Below, one piece after another: positions 1 through 9,046 of a stretch of 64,000 nucleotides of DNA; the stretch's first letter is position 1; each line of letters starts with the position of its first letter. The translations under genes and the position numbers were made by a program. The DNA is taken from contig NZ_CP034759.1 in assembly GCF_004295665.1 (NCBI RefSeq), positions 1,178,001-1,242,000 of the forward strand. Reading direction: 5' to 3'. Source of the stretch: Litorilituus sediminis (GTDB lineage Bacteria; Pseudomonadota; Gammaproteobacteria; Enterobacterales; Alteromonadaceae). Below the pieces are notes generated by a model that searched no databases, was not told where the DNA came from, and was given only the letters and a program-made list of their open reading frames with translations.

Positions 1-1680
1 AAACGCTGTCGGTACAGCATTGCTTAACCAACCAGCACCAACAAAAATAGCCACAGCAAAGATACCAACACGAGCAACACGCTTTAATAAAAAGCCAACC
101 ACTTTGCTATAGCCAGCAGTTGAGTTAATAATCACGCGCTCAAAAGGCTGCAACCAAGCGATAGGCTTCATTTTATCAGCGCTTAACAGTACGCTACAAA
201 GCGCAGGACTCAGAGTTAAAGCATTAATAGATGAAATAATAACTGCAAAAGAAATTGTTACTGAGAATTGCTTATACAATTCACCGGTAATACCAGGCAT
301 AAAGCCTACAGGAACAAATACCGCCAATAACACTAAGGTTGTTGCCACAATAGGGCCTGATACTTGACTCATCGCCTTAGTAACAGCTTCTTTAATTGGT
401 AGTTTTTCTTCTTTTAAAATACGCTCTACGTTTTCAATAACGATAATGGCATCATCGACCACAATACCTATAGCGAGTACTAAGCCAAACAAGGTTATCG
501 TATTAATGGAGTAACCCATTAAAATCATAAAAGCAAAAGTACCCACTAAAGATACAGGAATTGCTAATGTTGGAATTATGGTTGCTCGCCAGTTTTGTAA
601 AAACAAAAACACCACTAAAATAACCAAAGCAACAGCTTGGAATAAGGTTACTTTTACCTCTTCAATTGAGCGGTCGATAAACTCTGTGGTATCAAAGGGT
701 AAAATATACTCTAAGCCATCAGGAAATCGCTCAGATAAAACTTTCATTTCAGCTTTGACTAAGTCAGCAACTTCAGTGGCATTAGCATCTGGTAATTGGT
801 AAATAACCAAAAACGCTGTTTCTTGGCCATTAATTCTTGCTTGGGTTGAGTAGTCTTCTGCACCTAGCTCTAGTCGGGCAATATCGGCTAGCCTAACAAA
901 ATTACCATTTCGTTGTGCTCGGATAATAGTTTGACCAAACTCCTCAGGCGTTTTTAATCGTCCCTTAGCTTGAATCGAATATTCAAATTGTTGGTTCGGA
1001 AGACTCGGGCTTGCACCTAGTTTACCTGCAGCAACTATCATATTCTGCTCTTGCAGCGCTTGTTGAACTTCAGCAACAGTGACATTTAAAGAAGACATAC
1101 GCTCAGGGTTTAACCAAGCACGCATGCTATAAGTCATCTCCCCCATAACCTCAGCAGAAGCAACACCTTTAATTCGCCCCAAAGGCTCTACAAGATAATT
1201 GGTTGCATAGTTACTTAAGAAAAGCTGATCTATACCTTCTTGATCTGAATATAGGTTAATGCCCAGCAACATACTGCTTGAACGTTTCTTAACATCAACA
1301 CCTTGTCGGGTTACCTCTGAAGGTAATGAGCTGGTAGCAAGTGCCACACGGTTTTGCACATTAACTTGGGCAATATCGCCGTCAGTGCCAACCTTAAAGT
1401 ATACCGTGATAATGGCACTACCATTATTGTTAGCCGAAGACTCGATATACATCATGTCTTCTACACCATTAACTTGCTCTTCTATCGGCCGAATAACGGA
1501 CTCTTCAACCACTTGCGCACTGGCGCCCGGATATATGGCTGAAATTTGTACTTGCGGCGGGGTAATTTCTGGGTACATATTTACCGGCAATAAGCTCATC
1601 GCTATTAAACCAGCAAGTGAAATTACAATTGAAATAACAAATGCAAATTTAGGACGATTAATAAAAGTTTTACTGATCAT
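1..1680 (-). CDS. RND (HAE1) efflux pump permease, partial
   Basis: Inner-membrane proton-driven multidrug exporter subunit of the AcrB/MexB type. Translating the minus strand from the ATG at 1680 gives an open frame of 560 codons that runs off the left window edge, so the C-terminal half is missing. A first membrane helix spans about residues 10-30, followed by the porter domain, then helices with the VVDDAIIVIENV motif; Asp409 and Asp410 match the proton-relay pair of TM4 in this family. It lies 16 bp after the adaptor gene and is surely co-transcribed with it. The substrate cannot be read from sequence. Confidence 0.93.
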   Translation of the reverse strand, partial: MISKTFINRPKFAFVISIVISLAGLIAMSLLPVNMYPEITPPQVQISAIYPGASAQVVEESVIRPIEEQVNGVEDMMYIESSANNNGSAIITVYFKVGTDGDIAQVNVQNRVALATSSLPSEVTRQGVDVKKRSSSMLLGINLYSDQEGIDQLFLSNYATNYLVEPLGRIKGVASAEVMGEMTYSMRAWLNPERMSSLNVTVAEVQQALQEQNMIVAAGKLGASPSLPNQQFEYSIQAKGRLKTPEEFGQTIIRAQRNGNFVRLADIARLELGAEDYSTQARINGQETAFLVIYQLPDANATEVADLVKAEMKVLSERFPDGLEYILPFDTTEFIDRSIEEVKVTLFQAVALVILVVFLFLQNWRATIIPTLAIPVSLVGTFAFMILMGYSINTITLFGLVLAIGIVVDDAIIVIENVERILKEEKLPIKEAVTKAMSQVSGPIVATTLVLLAVFVPVGFMPGITGELYKQFSVTISFAVIISSINALTLSPALCSVLLSADKMKPIAWLQPFERVIINSTAGYSKVVGFLLKRVARVGIFAVAIFVGAGWLSNAVPTAF

Positions 1681-1696
1681 TTAATCTTCCTTTGCA

Positions 1697-2881
1697 TTAG
1701 TTTGCATTTGTCGGAGCTTGGTCAGAAATAGTACCTGTTAGGCCATCAACGAACTTGTTAACACCCTTTACTTCAATACCCGGTCTTACTTTTTGCAGGC
1801 CTTCAATAATCACTTGCTCTCCTGCTTTGATACCTTGCTCTACAACCCACATGGCATTAATACGACGCCCTAAAACAACATGTCTTTGCTTAACGGTATT
1901 GTTTTCATCAACAACCAGAACAAACTTACCTTGCTGACTTTCTTGTACCGCAACCTGTGGAATCAGTGCCATTGGCTCTTTATATTTGCTTTCTGCAATT
2001 AAAGTAACAAACAGCCCAGGAAGAATAATACCGTTTGGATTTTCAAACACGGCACGTAGCTCAACAGTCCCCATACCTTGCTCAATTTGCGTATCAGCAA
2101 AATCCATTTGCCCCTGATGTGGGTATTCTGAATTATTAGGTAAACGCAAAGATAGATTTAGTGGCACATCTTCAGCATTACGGGTTTGTTGATGCGATTG
2201 TAAATAAGAGATATATAAACTTTCTTCAACCTGAAAGTTAACATAAATTGGGTCAGTTAATGTTAAGGTCGCTAATGTATCACTTGATGGACCAACAACA
2301 TTACCTACATTGTAATTTACCTTACCTATACGACCGCTAAAAGGTGCGGTAATCGTAGTGTAACTTAAATTCAACTCTGCTTTTTCTAATGCCGCTCTTG
2401 CTGATTTAACTGCTGCCTTAGCCTGTGAGTCTTCTGTCGTTAAGCGATCGAAATCAGATTGAGAAATATAGCCGTCGTTGATTAACTCTTTAGCACGCTT
2501 TAGGTTGCTAACAGCATTATCTTGAGCAGATATTCGGCTAATAAGATCAGCTTTGGCCGAAGCCAGCGCTGCTTGATATTCAGCGGGATCTATTTTCAAC
2601 AGCACTTGGCCTTTTTCAACAAAAGAGCCTTCTCTAAAGTGGCGCTCTATTAACTCACCCTCAACCCGAGCCCGTAAGTTGGCCTCTCTAGAGGCCTCTG
2701 TTCGCGCAACAAACTCTCGATAGCTGCCTATATCTTCTGTTTTAATCACATAAGTTGAAACTGCTGGCGGAGGAGTTTCTGACTGTTGAACTGTTTCACC
2801 ACAGGCAACAAGCCCAAATGACAAAAGAGAAAGAAAGGTCACTTTTAGTGCCTGTTCTTTTATTAATAAATGCTTCAGCAT
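1697..2881 (-). CDS. RND efflux periplasmic adaptor (membrane fusion lipoprotein)
   Basis: Periplasmic adaptor that links the RND permease to an outer-membrane channel (AcrA/MexA family). The ATG at 2881 is preferred over an in-frame ATG at 2920, because AAGGA lies 8 nt before it and the product then begins with a signal peptide ending in the lipobox LVAC. The 394-residue protein shows the lipoyl/hairpin order of the family: a first half-lipoyl region, a coiled-coil hairpin rich in Ala/Glu/Lys (about 95-165), the second half-lipoyl stretch with ITAPFSG, then beta-barrel and membrane-proximal domains. It is first in the pump operon. No outer-membrane channel gene is visible in the window. Confidence 0.92.
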   Translation of the reverse strand: MLKHLLIKEQALKVTFLSLLSFGLVACGETVQQSETPPPAVSTYVIKTEDIGSYREFVARTEASREANLRARVEGELIERHFREGSFVEKGQVLLKIDPAEYQAALASAKADLISRISAQDNAVSNLKRAKELINDGYISQSDFDRLTTEDSQAKAAVKSARAALEKAELNLSYTTITAPFSGRIGKVNYNVGNVVGPSSDTLATLTLTDPIYVNFQVEESLYISYLQSHQQTRNAEDVPLNLSLRLPNNSEYPHQGQMDFADTQIEQGMGTVELRAVFENPNGIILPGLFVTLIAESKYKEPMALIPQVAVQESQQGKFVLVVDENNTVKQRHVVLGRRINAMWVVEQGIKAGEQVIIEGLQKVRPGIEVKGVNKFVDGLTGTISDQAPTNAN

Positions 2882-2993
2882 CAAGATATTCCTTGTTATA
2901 AGAGTGCTTTTTATAATCATTCACGATTATGACACAGCTAAGAACTAATAGAGTAACGTTTTGTTATAATTTAATCTTTCTGTAAAAAAATGC

Positions 2994-3028
2994 AAAAAAA
3001 AAGAGCTAACATTTATGTAGCTCTTTTT
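2994..3028 (-). terminator. Rho-independent terminator after hpf
   Basis: An 11-bp A/T-rich stem (2998-3008 with 3018-3028, core AAAGAGCTA/TAGCTCTTT) with a 9-nt loop is followed on the minus strand by a run of T. It sits 23 bp after the hpf stop and separates hpf from the efflux operon. A-runs on both sides mean it could also act on plus-strand transcripts. Confidence 0.8.
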
Positions 3029-3050
3029 AAATAATCTTGTGATGAATAAC

Positions 3051-3407
3051 TTATGCTAAGTTCATCTCTTGCACTTTCTCATGTGCAATATCTGGTGTCG
3101 TAGCACTTGGCTTATCATGTAAATTCGCTTTCAGTTGACCTTTACGATGCTTTAAAGCAGCATCAAGCTTTTTAGCTGCACTACTAATAGCAGGATACAT
3201 CACATCATCATTACCAGAAGCTGAAATTCGACTTCCTTCATAATTGGTCGTCAGCTCAACTTGATGCTTGTTGTGCACCTTGGAAATAATGACATCAAGG
3301 GAGATAAGAGTTGGAAAGTGAGAGGCTATTTTTGAAAACTTTTCCTCGACATGTTCTTTTATTGAATCAGTAACTTCTACGTGGTGACCAGAAAGATTTA
3401 TTTTCAT
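3051..3407 (-). CDS. hpf: Ribosome hibernation promoting factor (short HPF/RaiA family)
   Basis: A 118-residue cytoplasmic protein that binds the decoding region of the 30S subunit and helps store ribosomes as inactive dimers or monomers in slow growth. It opens with the family start MKINLSGHHVEVTDSI, continues through the beta-alpha-beta core and has the Lys/Arg-rich helix AKKLDAALKHRKGQL near residues 76-93. The length fits short HPF or RaiA, not the long dimerising form. It stands alone: it is not beside rpoN, where hpf is often found. The leader contains a strong inverted repeat (3448-3483). Confidence 0.88.
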   Translation of the reverse strand: MKINLSGHHVEVTDSIKEHVEEKFSKIASHFPTLISLDVIISKVHNKHQVELTTNYEGSRISASGNDDVMYPAISSAAKKLDAALKHRKGQLKANLHDKPSATTPDIAHEKVQEMNLA

Positions 3408-3447
3408 AGGTATTCCTTTTAACTGTTACTCTGATTAGGAGTGTTCG

Positions 3448-3483
3448 CTATCAATTTTGGCAAAGACGTCTGCCTATTGATAG
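3448..3483 (-). promoter_or_regulatory. Hairpin in the hpf leader
   Basis: CTATCAAT (3448-3455) pairs with ATTGATAG (3476-3483), and GGCA (3459-3462) pairs with TGCC (3471-3474), giving an 8+4 bp two-tier stem with an 8-nt loop, 41-76 nt before the hpf ATG. No T-run follows, so it is not an ordinary terminator. It may be an operator or an mRNA leader fold; the role is not known. Confidence 0.45.
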
Positions 3484-3489
3484 ACTTGC

Positions 3490-3540
3490 GGGCAAAAAGT
3501 TAAAACTCAAGTAACTTTTCTAAAAAACTTACCTTGAGTT
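3490..3540 (-). terminator. Possible terminator after pgpA
   Basis: AACTCAAG (3504-3511) and CTTGAGTT (3533-3540) form a perfect 8-bp outer stem whose inner part also pairs imperfectly. On the minus strand it is followed by TTTAACTTTTT. It lies about 135 nt beyond the pgpA stop, which is rather far, so readthrough or another role is possible. Confidence 0.4.
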
Positions 3541-3674
3541 CACAGTTAAAAATAGCGTAAAAAGAAAAGAAATACTATTGATCTATTTCAAAAATAATTA
3601 TTATTCTAAAAATAGAATTAAGAGTATTGATTTATAAGATGATTTAATAGCAAGTAAGTAATTATTTGACCAGC

Positions 3675-4148
3675 TTAAAAGATTATATGCATTATTACCA
3701 AGGCAAATATGCCAGCAAGAATATCGTCAAACATAATGCCAAAGCCACCAGATAGCTTTTTATCTGCCAATGAGATAGGCCAAGGCTTTAAAATATCAAA
3801 AATTCGAAATAACACAAAACCTACTAGGATAGTCTGTATGGTCACTGGCACCATAAACATAGTAATAAAATAACCAACAATTTCATCCCAAACAATTGCC
3901 GGATGATCGTGAACACCGACCTCTTCAGCAGCTTTTCCACAAATATAAATACCGGCAACACTCATAATGACAATCACCGCAGCCATTACTAATGGTGATA
4001 AACCAGAAGCCAATAAAAATAACGGTATTGCTGCCAATGTTCCAAAGGTACCTGGCGCTTTAGGCGCAAGACCACTACCAAATCCCAATGCAAGAAACTG
4101 CACAGGTTTAGCTATATTAAAGGCTACTGATTGCTTAGTGGCGCTCAT
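3675..4148 (-). CDS. pgpA: Phosphatidylglycerophosphatase A
   Basis: Inner-membrane phosphatase that converts phosphatidylglycerol phosphate to phosphatidylglycerol. The 157-residue protein shows the family start FLALGFGSGLAPKAPGTFGT (residues 18-37), three or four hydrophobic segments, the acidic stretch WDEIVGYF and a final FDDILAG before the last helix; these conserved Asp/Glu residues are the expected metal-binding catalytic site. It is the last gene of the usual ribH-nusB-thiL-pgpA cluster, 14 bp after thiL. Confidence 0.92.
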   Translation of the reverse strand: MSATKQSVAFNIAKPVQFLALGFGSGLAPKAPGTFGTLAAIPLFLLASGLSPLVMAAVIVIMSVAGIYICGKAAEEVGVHDHPAIVWDEIVGYFITMFMVPVTIQTILVGFVLFRIFDILKPWPISLADKKLSGGFGIMFDDILAGIFALVIMHIIF

Positions 4149-4162
4149 AAAATAGTACTTAC

Positions 4163-5128
4163 TTAAGATTGAGAGAAGTGTTCAAAACCAACACTGTTAA
4201 TAGGGACAGGCTTATTATTTAACGTAGTAGAAATAGTCTGTGAAGCATTTAACTGACCAATACAGGTAATTTTAGTGCCTGAGTTTGATAATGCCGTTTC
4301 CATGCCGACTTTATTGTCTTCAGATACCGTGAATAACAATTCGTAATCATCACCACCAGCAAGCGCTAAAGCTATCGCATCATCTTCTAGCAAGCTTTCT
4401 CTTAACGCATTAGATAAAGGTAAAGCATCTAACACAATATTAGCACCAACATTCGACGCCTGACAGATATGACCAAGATCTGCAATCAGGCCATCAGAAA
4501 TGTCAATCGCAGATGATGCATATTCTCGAATAACCTGACCCGCTAATACCTTAGGTTTAGGGAAGTCTAACTTGGTTTGTATTGACTCAACAAAATGTTC
4601 TTCAATACTTACCTCTCCCTTTATTTGCTGCAATGCAAGTGCCGCATCGCCTAGCTCACCAGTTACGTAGATCCAGTCACCCGTTTTAGCGCCAGAGCGA
4701 GATAAATAGCTATTAACCGGTGTTAGTCCTTGCGCTGTAATAGTAATACTAAGTGGGCCTTGCGTGGTATCACCACCAATTAATTCCACGTTATAAAATT
4801 CGCATAGCTCAAATACACCAGCACAAAATTCAGCTAACCATGCTTCATCAACCTCCGGTAAGGTCAATGCAAGTGAAATCCAACTTGGTTTTGCCCCCAT
4901 TGCAGCAATATCAGACAAGTTAACTGCAACAGCTTTGTGACCTATAGCACGAGGGCAAGTGGTTAACGGAAAATGAACGCCAGCTACAAGCGTATCGGTT
5001 GTAACAACAATGTTCTGATTCTCTATTGGTGCAATAACGGCACAGTCATCACCAATACCTTTAACAACATCTTTTCGCTTAACTATCTGTTCACTAAAAT
5101 AGTGCTTTATTAATTCAAACTCTTTCAT
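4163..5128 (-). CDS. thiL: Thiamine-monophosphate kinase
   Basis: Catalyses ATP-dependent phosphorylation of thiamine monophosphate to the active cofactor thiamine diphosphate. The 321-residue protein is of usual length and shows the PurM-like fold signatures: GIGDDCAVI near residue 25, the DTLVAGVHF block, NLSDIAAMGAKP, AIDISDGLIADLGHI and the glycine-rich AGGDDYELLF. It lies between nusB (14 bp) and pgpA, an arrangement common in gammaproteobacteria. Confidence 0.95.
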   Translation of the reverse strand: MKEFELIKHYFSEQIVKRKDVVKGIGDDCAVIAPIENQNIVVTTDTLVAGVHFPLTTCPRAIGHKAVAVNLSDIAAMGAKPSWISLALTLPEVDEAWLAEFCAGVFELCEFYNVELIGGDTTQGPLSITITAQGLTPVNSYLSRSGAKTGDWIYVTGELGDAALALQQIKGEVSIEEHFVESIQTKLDFPKPKVLAGQVIREYASSAIDISDGLIADLGHICQASNVGANIVLDALPLSNALRESLLEDDAIALALAGGDDYELLFTVSEDNKVGMETALSNSGTKITCIGQLNASQTISTTLNNKPVPINSVGFEHFSQS

Positions 5129-5142
5129 GCGAACCTAATAAA

Positions 5143-5559
5143 CTATTCTTGAGTACGAATTAACTTAACTGCTTTATCTAAAACACCATTAACAAACTTA
5201 TGGCTGTCATCCGCTGCGAATGATTTAGCTAACTCAATCGCTTCATTAATTACCACACGATATGGTACGTCAGTGCAATCTTTCAGCTCAAAAACTGCAA
5301 CACGTAAAATAGCTTTTTCTACTTGATCAATATCATCTAAAGGACGATCAACATGTGGAGATATTGCGTTATCAATATCACTGACATTTTGAGTAACGCC
5401 ACGAAGTAATAACTGAAAATATTCAATATCAAATCGACGCTTACTATTGTCAGAAATAAAATTCACTTCAACATCTGACACTGAATTTTGACTAATTTGC
5501 CATGAATATACTGCTTGCACCGCTAATTCACGGGCTTTTCTTCTAGGTGAAGGTTTCAC
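5143..5559 (-). CDS. nusB: Transcription antitermination factor NusB
   Basis: RNA-binding protein that with NusE forms the boxA antitermination complex on rRNA operons. The 138-residue product begins PSPRRKARELAVQAVYSWQ, the Arg-rich RNA-binding start of the family, and keeps the DVPYRVVINEAIELAKSF helix and the ending KFVNGVLDKAVK. The start is GTG at 5559, supported by GGAAAG six bases upstream; no ATG fits the family start. A 124-bp gap separates it from ribH, with no obvious signal in it. Confidence 0.95.
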   Translation of the reverse strand: MKPSPRRKARELAVQAVYSWQISQNSVSDVEVNFISDNSKRRFDIEYFQLLLRGVTQNVSDIDNAISPHVDRPLDDIDQVEKAILRVAVFELKDCTDVPYRVVINEAIELAKSFAADDSHKFVNGVLDKAVKLIRTQE

Positions 5560-5683
5560 GTTATCTTTCCAATATCATTTAAAAGAACAAATGGTCAGTA
5601 ACATTATAGCTACTAACCATTCTTTTGCTGCCTATATCAAGCGTAACAGCTTAACATGGCGAAATATTAAGCCTTAATATAGC

Positions 5684-6148
5684 TTAAATTTGGGCTAAAA
5701 CATTAACCATTTCTAGTGCGCCTAAAGCGGCTTCAGCACCTTTATTACCTGCTTTTGTACCAGCTCGCTCAATAGCTTGTTCAATAGAGTCAGTTGTAAT
5801 TACACCAAAAGATACAGGAACCTCAGACTCTAAACTTACTTGAGCTAGGCCCTTGTTACATTCACCAGCAACAAAGTCAAAATGTGGCGTACCACCACGA
5901 ATTACCGCACCAATTGCGATGATGGCATCATACTCACCTTTTGCCGCAGCTTTTTTAGCGACTAGCGGTAACTCATATGCGCCTGGCACTTTAATTACAC
6001 TAATATCATTATCATCAACACTACCATGACGTTTTAAGGCATCAATAGCACCTTCTAATAAGCTATCAACAATAAAGTGATTAAAACGAGATACTACAAT
6101 AGCAAATTTTTTACCTTTGGCTTCAAACGAACCTTCAATGATATTCAT
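5684..6148 (-). CDS. ribH: 6,7-dimethyl-8-ribityllumazine synthase
   Basis: Condenses 5-amino-6-ribitylaminouracil with dihydroxybutanone phosphate in riboflavin synthesis and forms icosahedral or pentameric shells. The 154-residue product shows [17 protein letters not shown], the PGAYELPL motif, [16 protein letters not shown] with the catalytic His, and [20 protein letters not shown]. It is also called ribE in E. coli nomenclature. No FMN riboswitch is visible in the short upstream gap to mlaA. Confidence 0.96.
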   Translation of the reverse strand: MNIIEGSFEAKGKKFAIVVSRFNHFIVDSLLEGAIDALKRHGSVDDNDISVIKVPGAYELPLVAKKAAAKGEYDAIIAIGAVIRGGTPHFDFVAGECNKGLAQVSLESEVPVSFGVITTDSIEQAIERAGTKAGNKGAEAALGALEMVNVLAQI

Positions 6149-6241
6149 TTAATAATTTCCACAAAATTAACACTAATAATTATCGCAATTCTAACAAATT
6201 GCATCTTGTATAGGTACTGATAAAGTTGATTATTTACAGTA

Positions 6242-7024
6242 CTAATCAAATTCTTCTAATAAAGCTTCAATTTCAGCTTCTTGCTCTTCATCGATAACAA
6301 TCGGCGGATTACCATCATATAAACGGTAATTCATATTTTGAAAATAAGCATTTTTTATAAATTCATACGGGTCGGCAGAATCTAAAACCAATTGCTCTTG
6401 ATCTCGTACAGCGGCTCTTTGCTCTAGCGCCAAGATGCTTAACCTAGCAATATTAGGCCAAAAACTAATCACTGACATAGGCCAATACAAGCCATCGATA
6501 TAATCACCTACTTCTTCACGTACAGAGCTTGGCCCAAGACCAGGAATAACTAGAAATGGTCCATCACCAATGCCATAGCTACCTAACACTTCTCCAAACT
6601 CTTCTTGTTCACCTGCCCAACCAAAATCACTGGCGGGATCGTAAAAGCCAAATAAACCAATAGTAGAGTTAAGAACAAACCTGCCAGTACTTTTAGCAGC
6701 ATTCTCAAACTTTAACTGTAATACATTATTAATTATGCTAGCGGGCTCATTTAGGTTAAGCGCCATATTATATAAGCCTGTGCGCAAAAACGGTGGCGTA
6801 TAAGTGGTATATACTTCTGAAGCAGGCTTAGCTAAATACTTATCGACATAATCCCAGGTAAAAGTCCAAAATGGACGGTTAATCACCTCTAACGGATCCC
6901 TGTCGTCTGTGTAATTAACGGTTTCTTCTACTTCATTTCCTTGTGAGTTTTGCGAGGGAGCACTAGAGCAACCCGCTAACAGTAAAAAAGAAAAAATAAT
7001 AAGTGTTTTAATTGTTAGTGGCAT
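6242..7024 (-). CDS. mlaA: Outer-membrane phospholipid-retrograde lipoprotein MlaA (VacJ)
   Basis: Outer-membrane lipoprotein that, with porins and the Mla system, removes phospholipids from the outer leaflet. A signal peptide ends in the lipobox LLAGC (Cys19). The mature protein contains the family core DPLEVINRPFWTFTWDYVDKYLAKP, NNVLQLKFENAAKSTGRFVLNSTIG and GPFLVIPGLGPSSVRE. An acidic C-terminal tail (EEQEAEIEALLEEFD) is typical. It lies between the flagellar operon end and ribH, is probably transcribed alone and is not linked to mlaBCDEF here. Confidence 0.93.
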   Translation of the reverse strand: MPLTIKTLIIFSFLLLAGCSSAPSQNSQGNEVEETVNYTDDRDPLEVINRPFWTFTWDYVDKYLAKPASEVYTTYTPPFLRTGLYNMALNLNEPASIINNVLQLKFENAAKSTGRFVLNSTIGLFGFYDPASDFGWAGEQEEFGEVLGSYGIGDGPFLVIPGLGPSSVREEVGDYIDGLYWPMSVISFWPNIARLSILALEQRAAVRDQEQLVLDSADPYEFIKNAYFQNMNYRLYDGNPPIVIDEEQEAEIEALLEEFD

Positions 7025-7156
7025 AAATTAAATAGTCCAGTGTACATCCTTGCCTAACGTATGAGGTTAACTGTAATACATAGAAAATTGACGGGCAGAG
7101 TTTACCATGAAAAAAACATTTTGGTTAAACTTTGATAAATCACTATAAGTTTTAAG

Positions 7157-7624
7157 CTATTCAGATATTCGTCTTCTGTAAACCGACAAAAGCATTTCTA
7201 CTTCTGCTCTTGGTAAATCACATTCTGCGACTATTTCATCAACATCGGCACCGCGCTCTGCAAGCTTATACGCTCTAGCATAGAACTTATCTTGCCCTTC
7301 TGACTCCTGAAGCTTGATTATGTCTTGTTGCTGTTGATTGAATTGAGAATGCAATGTTTTAATTCTGTGTTCAAGCTGCCTAGAAACTTGAATACACTCA
7401 GTTATATCGGTTTCACTCTTTTGCTTAAAATTATCGATAGTTGTTTGAAGTTGCATATTAGCAGATTGAAGCTCACTAATTTGCAATTCATTACTTTGAA
7501 TTTGCGCAGACAGAATATTGATCTGCTTGGCAAGCTTTGACATACGCAAAAAATAATGCCCTGCCAAAAGAATAACGAGAATAAGTGCGGTTGTGGCAAT
7601 AAGAGGTACAGCCAATAATGACAT
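7157..7624 (-). CDS. DUF2802 protein of the flagellar/chemotaxis operon
   Basis: Function unknown. The product (155 residues from the ATG at 7624) has one N-terminal membrane helix, a long heptad-rich coiled coil with many Gln/Leu (about 30-115) and a compact C-terminal block with LAERGADVDEIVAECDLPRAEVEMLLS that looks like a helix-turn-helix-like fold. Synteny, not motif, ties it to the Pseudomonas and Vibrio gene found after cheW at the end of the che operon. A second in-frame ATG at 7663 with GGAG five bases upstream is also possible and would add 13 residues; the helix position favours 7624. Confidence 0.75.
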   Translation of the reverse strand: MSLLAVPLIATTALILVILLAGHYFLRMSKLAKQINILSAQIQSNELQISELQSANMQLQTTIDNFKQKSETDITECIQVSRQLEHRIKTLHSQFNQQQQDIIKLQESEGQDKFYARAYKLAERGADVDEIVAECDLPRAEVEMLLSVYRRRISE

Positions 7625-7711
7625 CCTTAATTTCCCTCTGGCTATATAATAAGGAGCCCACATTCAGGCTCCACATTGAATTAATTAAAACAATAATGCT
7701 GACAGGGTAAA

Positions 7712-8206
7712 TTAAAACTGTTTTAGCTCATCCCATTCATCATCTGACAGTAATTTGTCTAAATCAACCAGAATTAATAGCTCACCATCTCTGTTAGATA
7801 CACCTTGAATAAATTGAGCACTTTCTTCATTACCTACATTAGGTGCTATATCGATCTCAGATGCTTTTAAATAAACAACTTCAGCAACACTGTCAACGAG
7901 AATACCTATCACTTGTTTTTCAGACTCGATGACAACCACACGAGTATTATCTGTTACATCACATGGCTCTAAACCAAAGCGCGAACGTGTATCTATAACG
8001 GTAACAACATTACCGCGCAGGTTAATAATACCTAACACATACAAAGGCGCACCAGGTACGGGAGCAATTTCACTATAGCGTAAAACTTCCTGAACCTGCA
8101 TAACATTAATACCGTAAGTTTCATTTTCTAATTTGAATGTAACCCACTGTAGTACTTCATCATTCACGTCGATTTTTTCACTCGCACTGCGTCTTTCATC
8201 AGACAT
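7712..8206 (-). CDS. cheW: Chemotaxis coupling protein CheW
   Basis: Couples methyl-accepting receptors to the kinase CheA in the polar array. The 164-residue protein has a short charged N-terminus, then the CheW SH3-like fold: LQWVTFKLENETYGINVMQVQEVLR, the PGAPLYVLGIINLRGNVVTVIDTR signature, and ending DKLLSDDEWDEL. AGAGG lies 8 nt before the ATG. It follows the CheW-like parP, so two CheW-fold proteins are made from one operon. Confidence 0.95.
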   Translation of the reverse strand: MSDERRSASEKIDVNDEVLQWVTFKLENETYGINVMQVQEVLRYSEIAPVPGAPLYVLGIINLRGNVVTVIDTRSRFGLEPCDVTDNTRVVVIESEKQVIGILVDSVAEVVYLKASEIDIAPNVGNEESAQFIQGVSNRDGELLILVDLDKLLSDDEWDELKQF

Positions 8207-8261
8207 ACCACTTGCCTCTCAACTATTTTAATTAACTAACTTATCGTGCTAAGTAATATAA

Positions 8262-9032
8262 CTACTCACCTTGATTTATACCACTGCCATCATCAAGTAA
8301 CTGAATTAAAGCATTTACATCAAGTAAGGCACACATTTTTTCTTTCACTAACCCTGCTAACCAAGGCCTTTTACTAGAAGAGTCTAGCCACTTAACTTCA
8401 TCTTGAGATAATGTCACTGTATCAACTAAGTGTTCAGCCATCAAACCCCAAGAGCTCTTATTTAACATTATAATATATTGATAGTTTAGCGAATTTTTTA
8501 ATGCTTCATCACATTTTTCTGGCATAACCCACATTGCCGTATCAACTACATTAATTTTATCTTCCCTGTGTAGCATTACCCCTTTAAACCAGTCTGGCTT
8601 GCCCATAAGGCTTGTTGTTTTATGAACCTTATGAATACCACCAAGTTCAATAAGTGGGACAGCTATGGTTAAACCTGCAACATCAAAAAACATCGCTTGA
8701 AAATTACCTTTACGGTAACTTTTCTCTTTTACTTGCGCTTTTTCAGACTCTGCCCTACTTTTACGTGTTGTAATTGCTTCTACTACTGGCTCAGGTGTTT
8801 TAACAGGCGCTACCGGTTTTACCGGCTTATCAACTGACTGCTCTGCTTTTACTGTGCTGAGCAAGGTCTCTAAAGATTTTTTCGCAACAGGCTCTTTAAG
8901 TTTTGTTGGTTTAACATCAACTGGCTGAGCTTGCTGAATACTTGGTTTTTCAACAATTTCATCTGTATCTGTCAGCAACTCTGACAGATAGTTTTTCATT
9001 ACACGTTTACTAGCTGTTAACGACTTACTCAT
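8262..9032 (-). CDS. parP: ParP, CheW-like polar chemotaxis-array anchor
   Basis: The 256-residue protein has a Pro/Lys/Glu-rich disordered N-terminal half (to about residue 105) and a divergent CheW-like domain in the second half (QAMFFDVAGLTIAVPLIELGGIH, MLHREDKINVVDTAMWVM). In Vibrio the protein in this position is ParP, which binds CheA and ParC and keeps the signalling array at the old pole; the identity here rests on domain layout and on being between parC and cheW. AGGGGTGA gives a strong ribosome site. The divergent CheW domain would correspond to the array-integration domain described for Vibrio. Confidence 0.85.
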   Translation of the reverse strand: MSKSLTASKRVMKNYLSELLTDTDEIVEKPSIQQAQPVDVKPTKLKEPVAKKSLETLLSTVKAEQSVDKPVKPVAPVKTPEPVVEAITTRKSRAESEKAQVKEKSYRKGNFQAMFFDVAGLTIAVPLIELGGIHKVHKTTSLMGKPDWFKGVMLHREDKINVVDTAMWVMPEKCDEALKNSLNYQYIIMLNKSSWGLMAEHLVDTVTLSQDEVKWLDSSSKRPWLAGLVKEKMCALLDVNALIQLLDDGSGINQGE

Positions 9033-9046
9033 TCACCCCTAACCTC

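Noticed and set aside
1259..1684. 141-codon open frame on plus strand near left edge
   Set aside because: Opposite strand is a clear RND permease N-terminus; this is a shadow frame.
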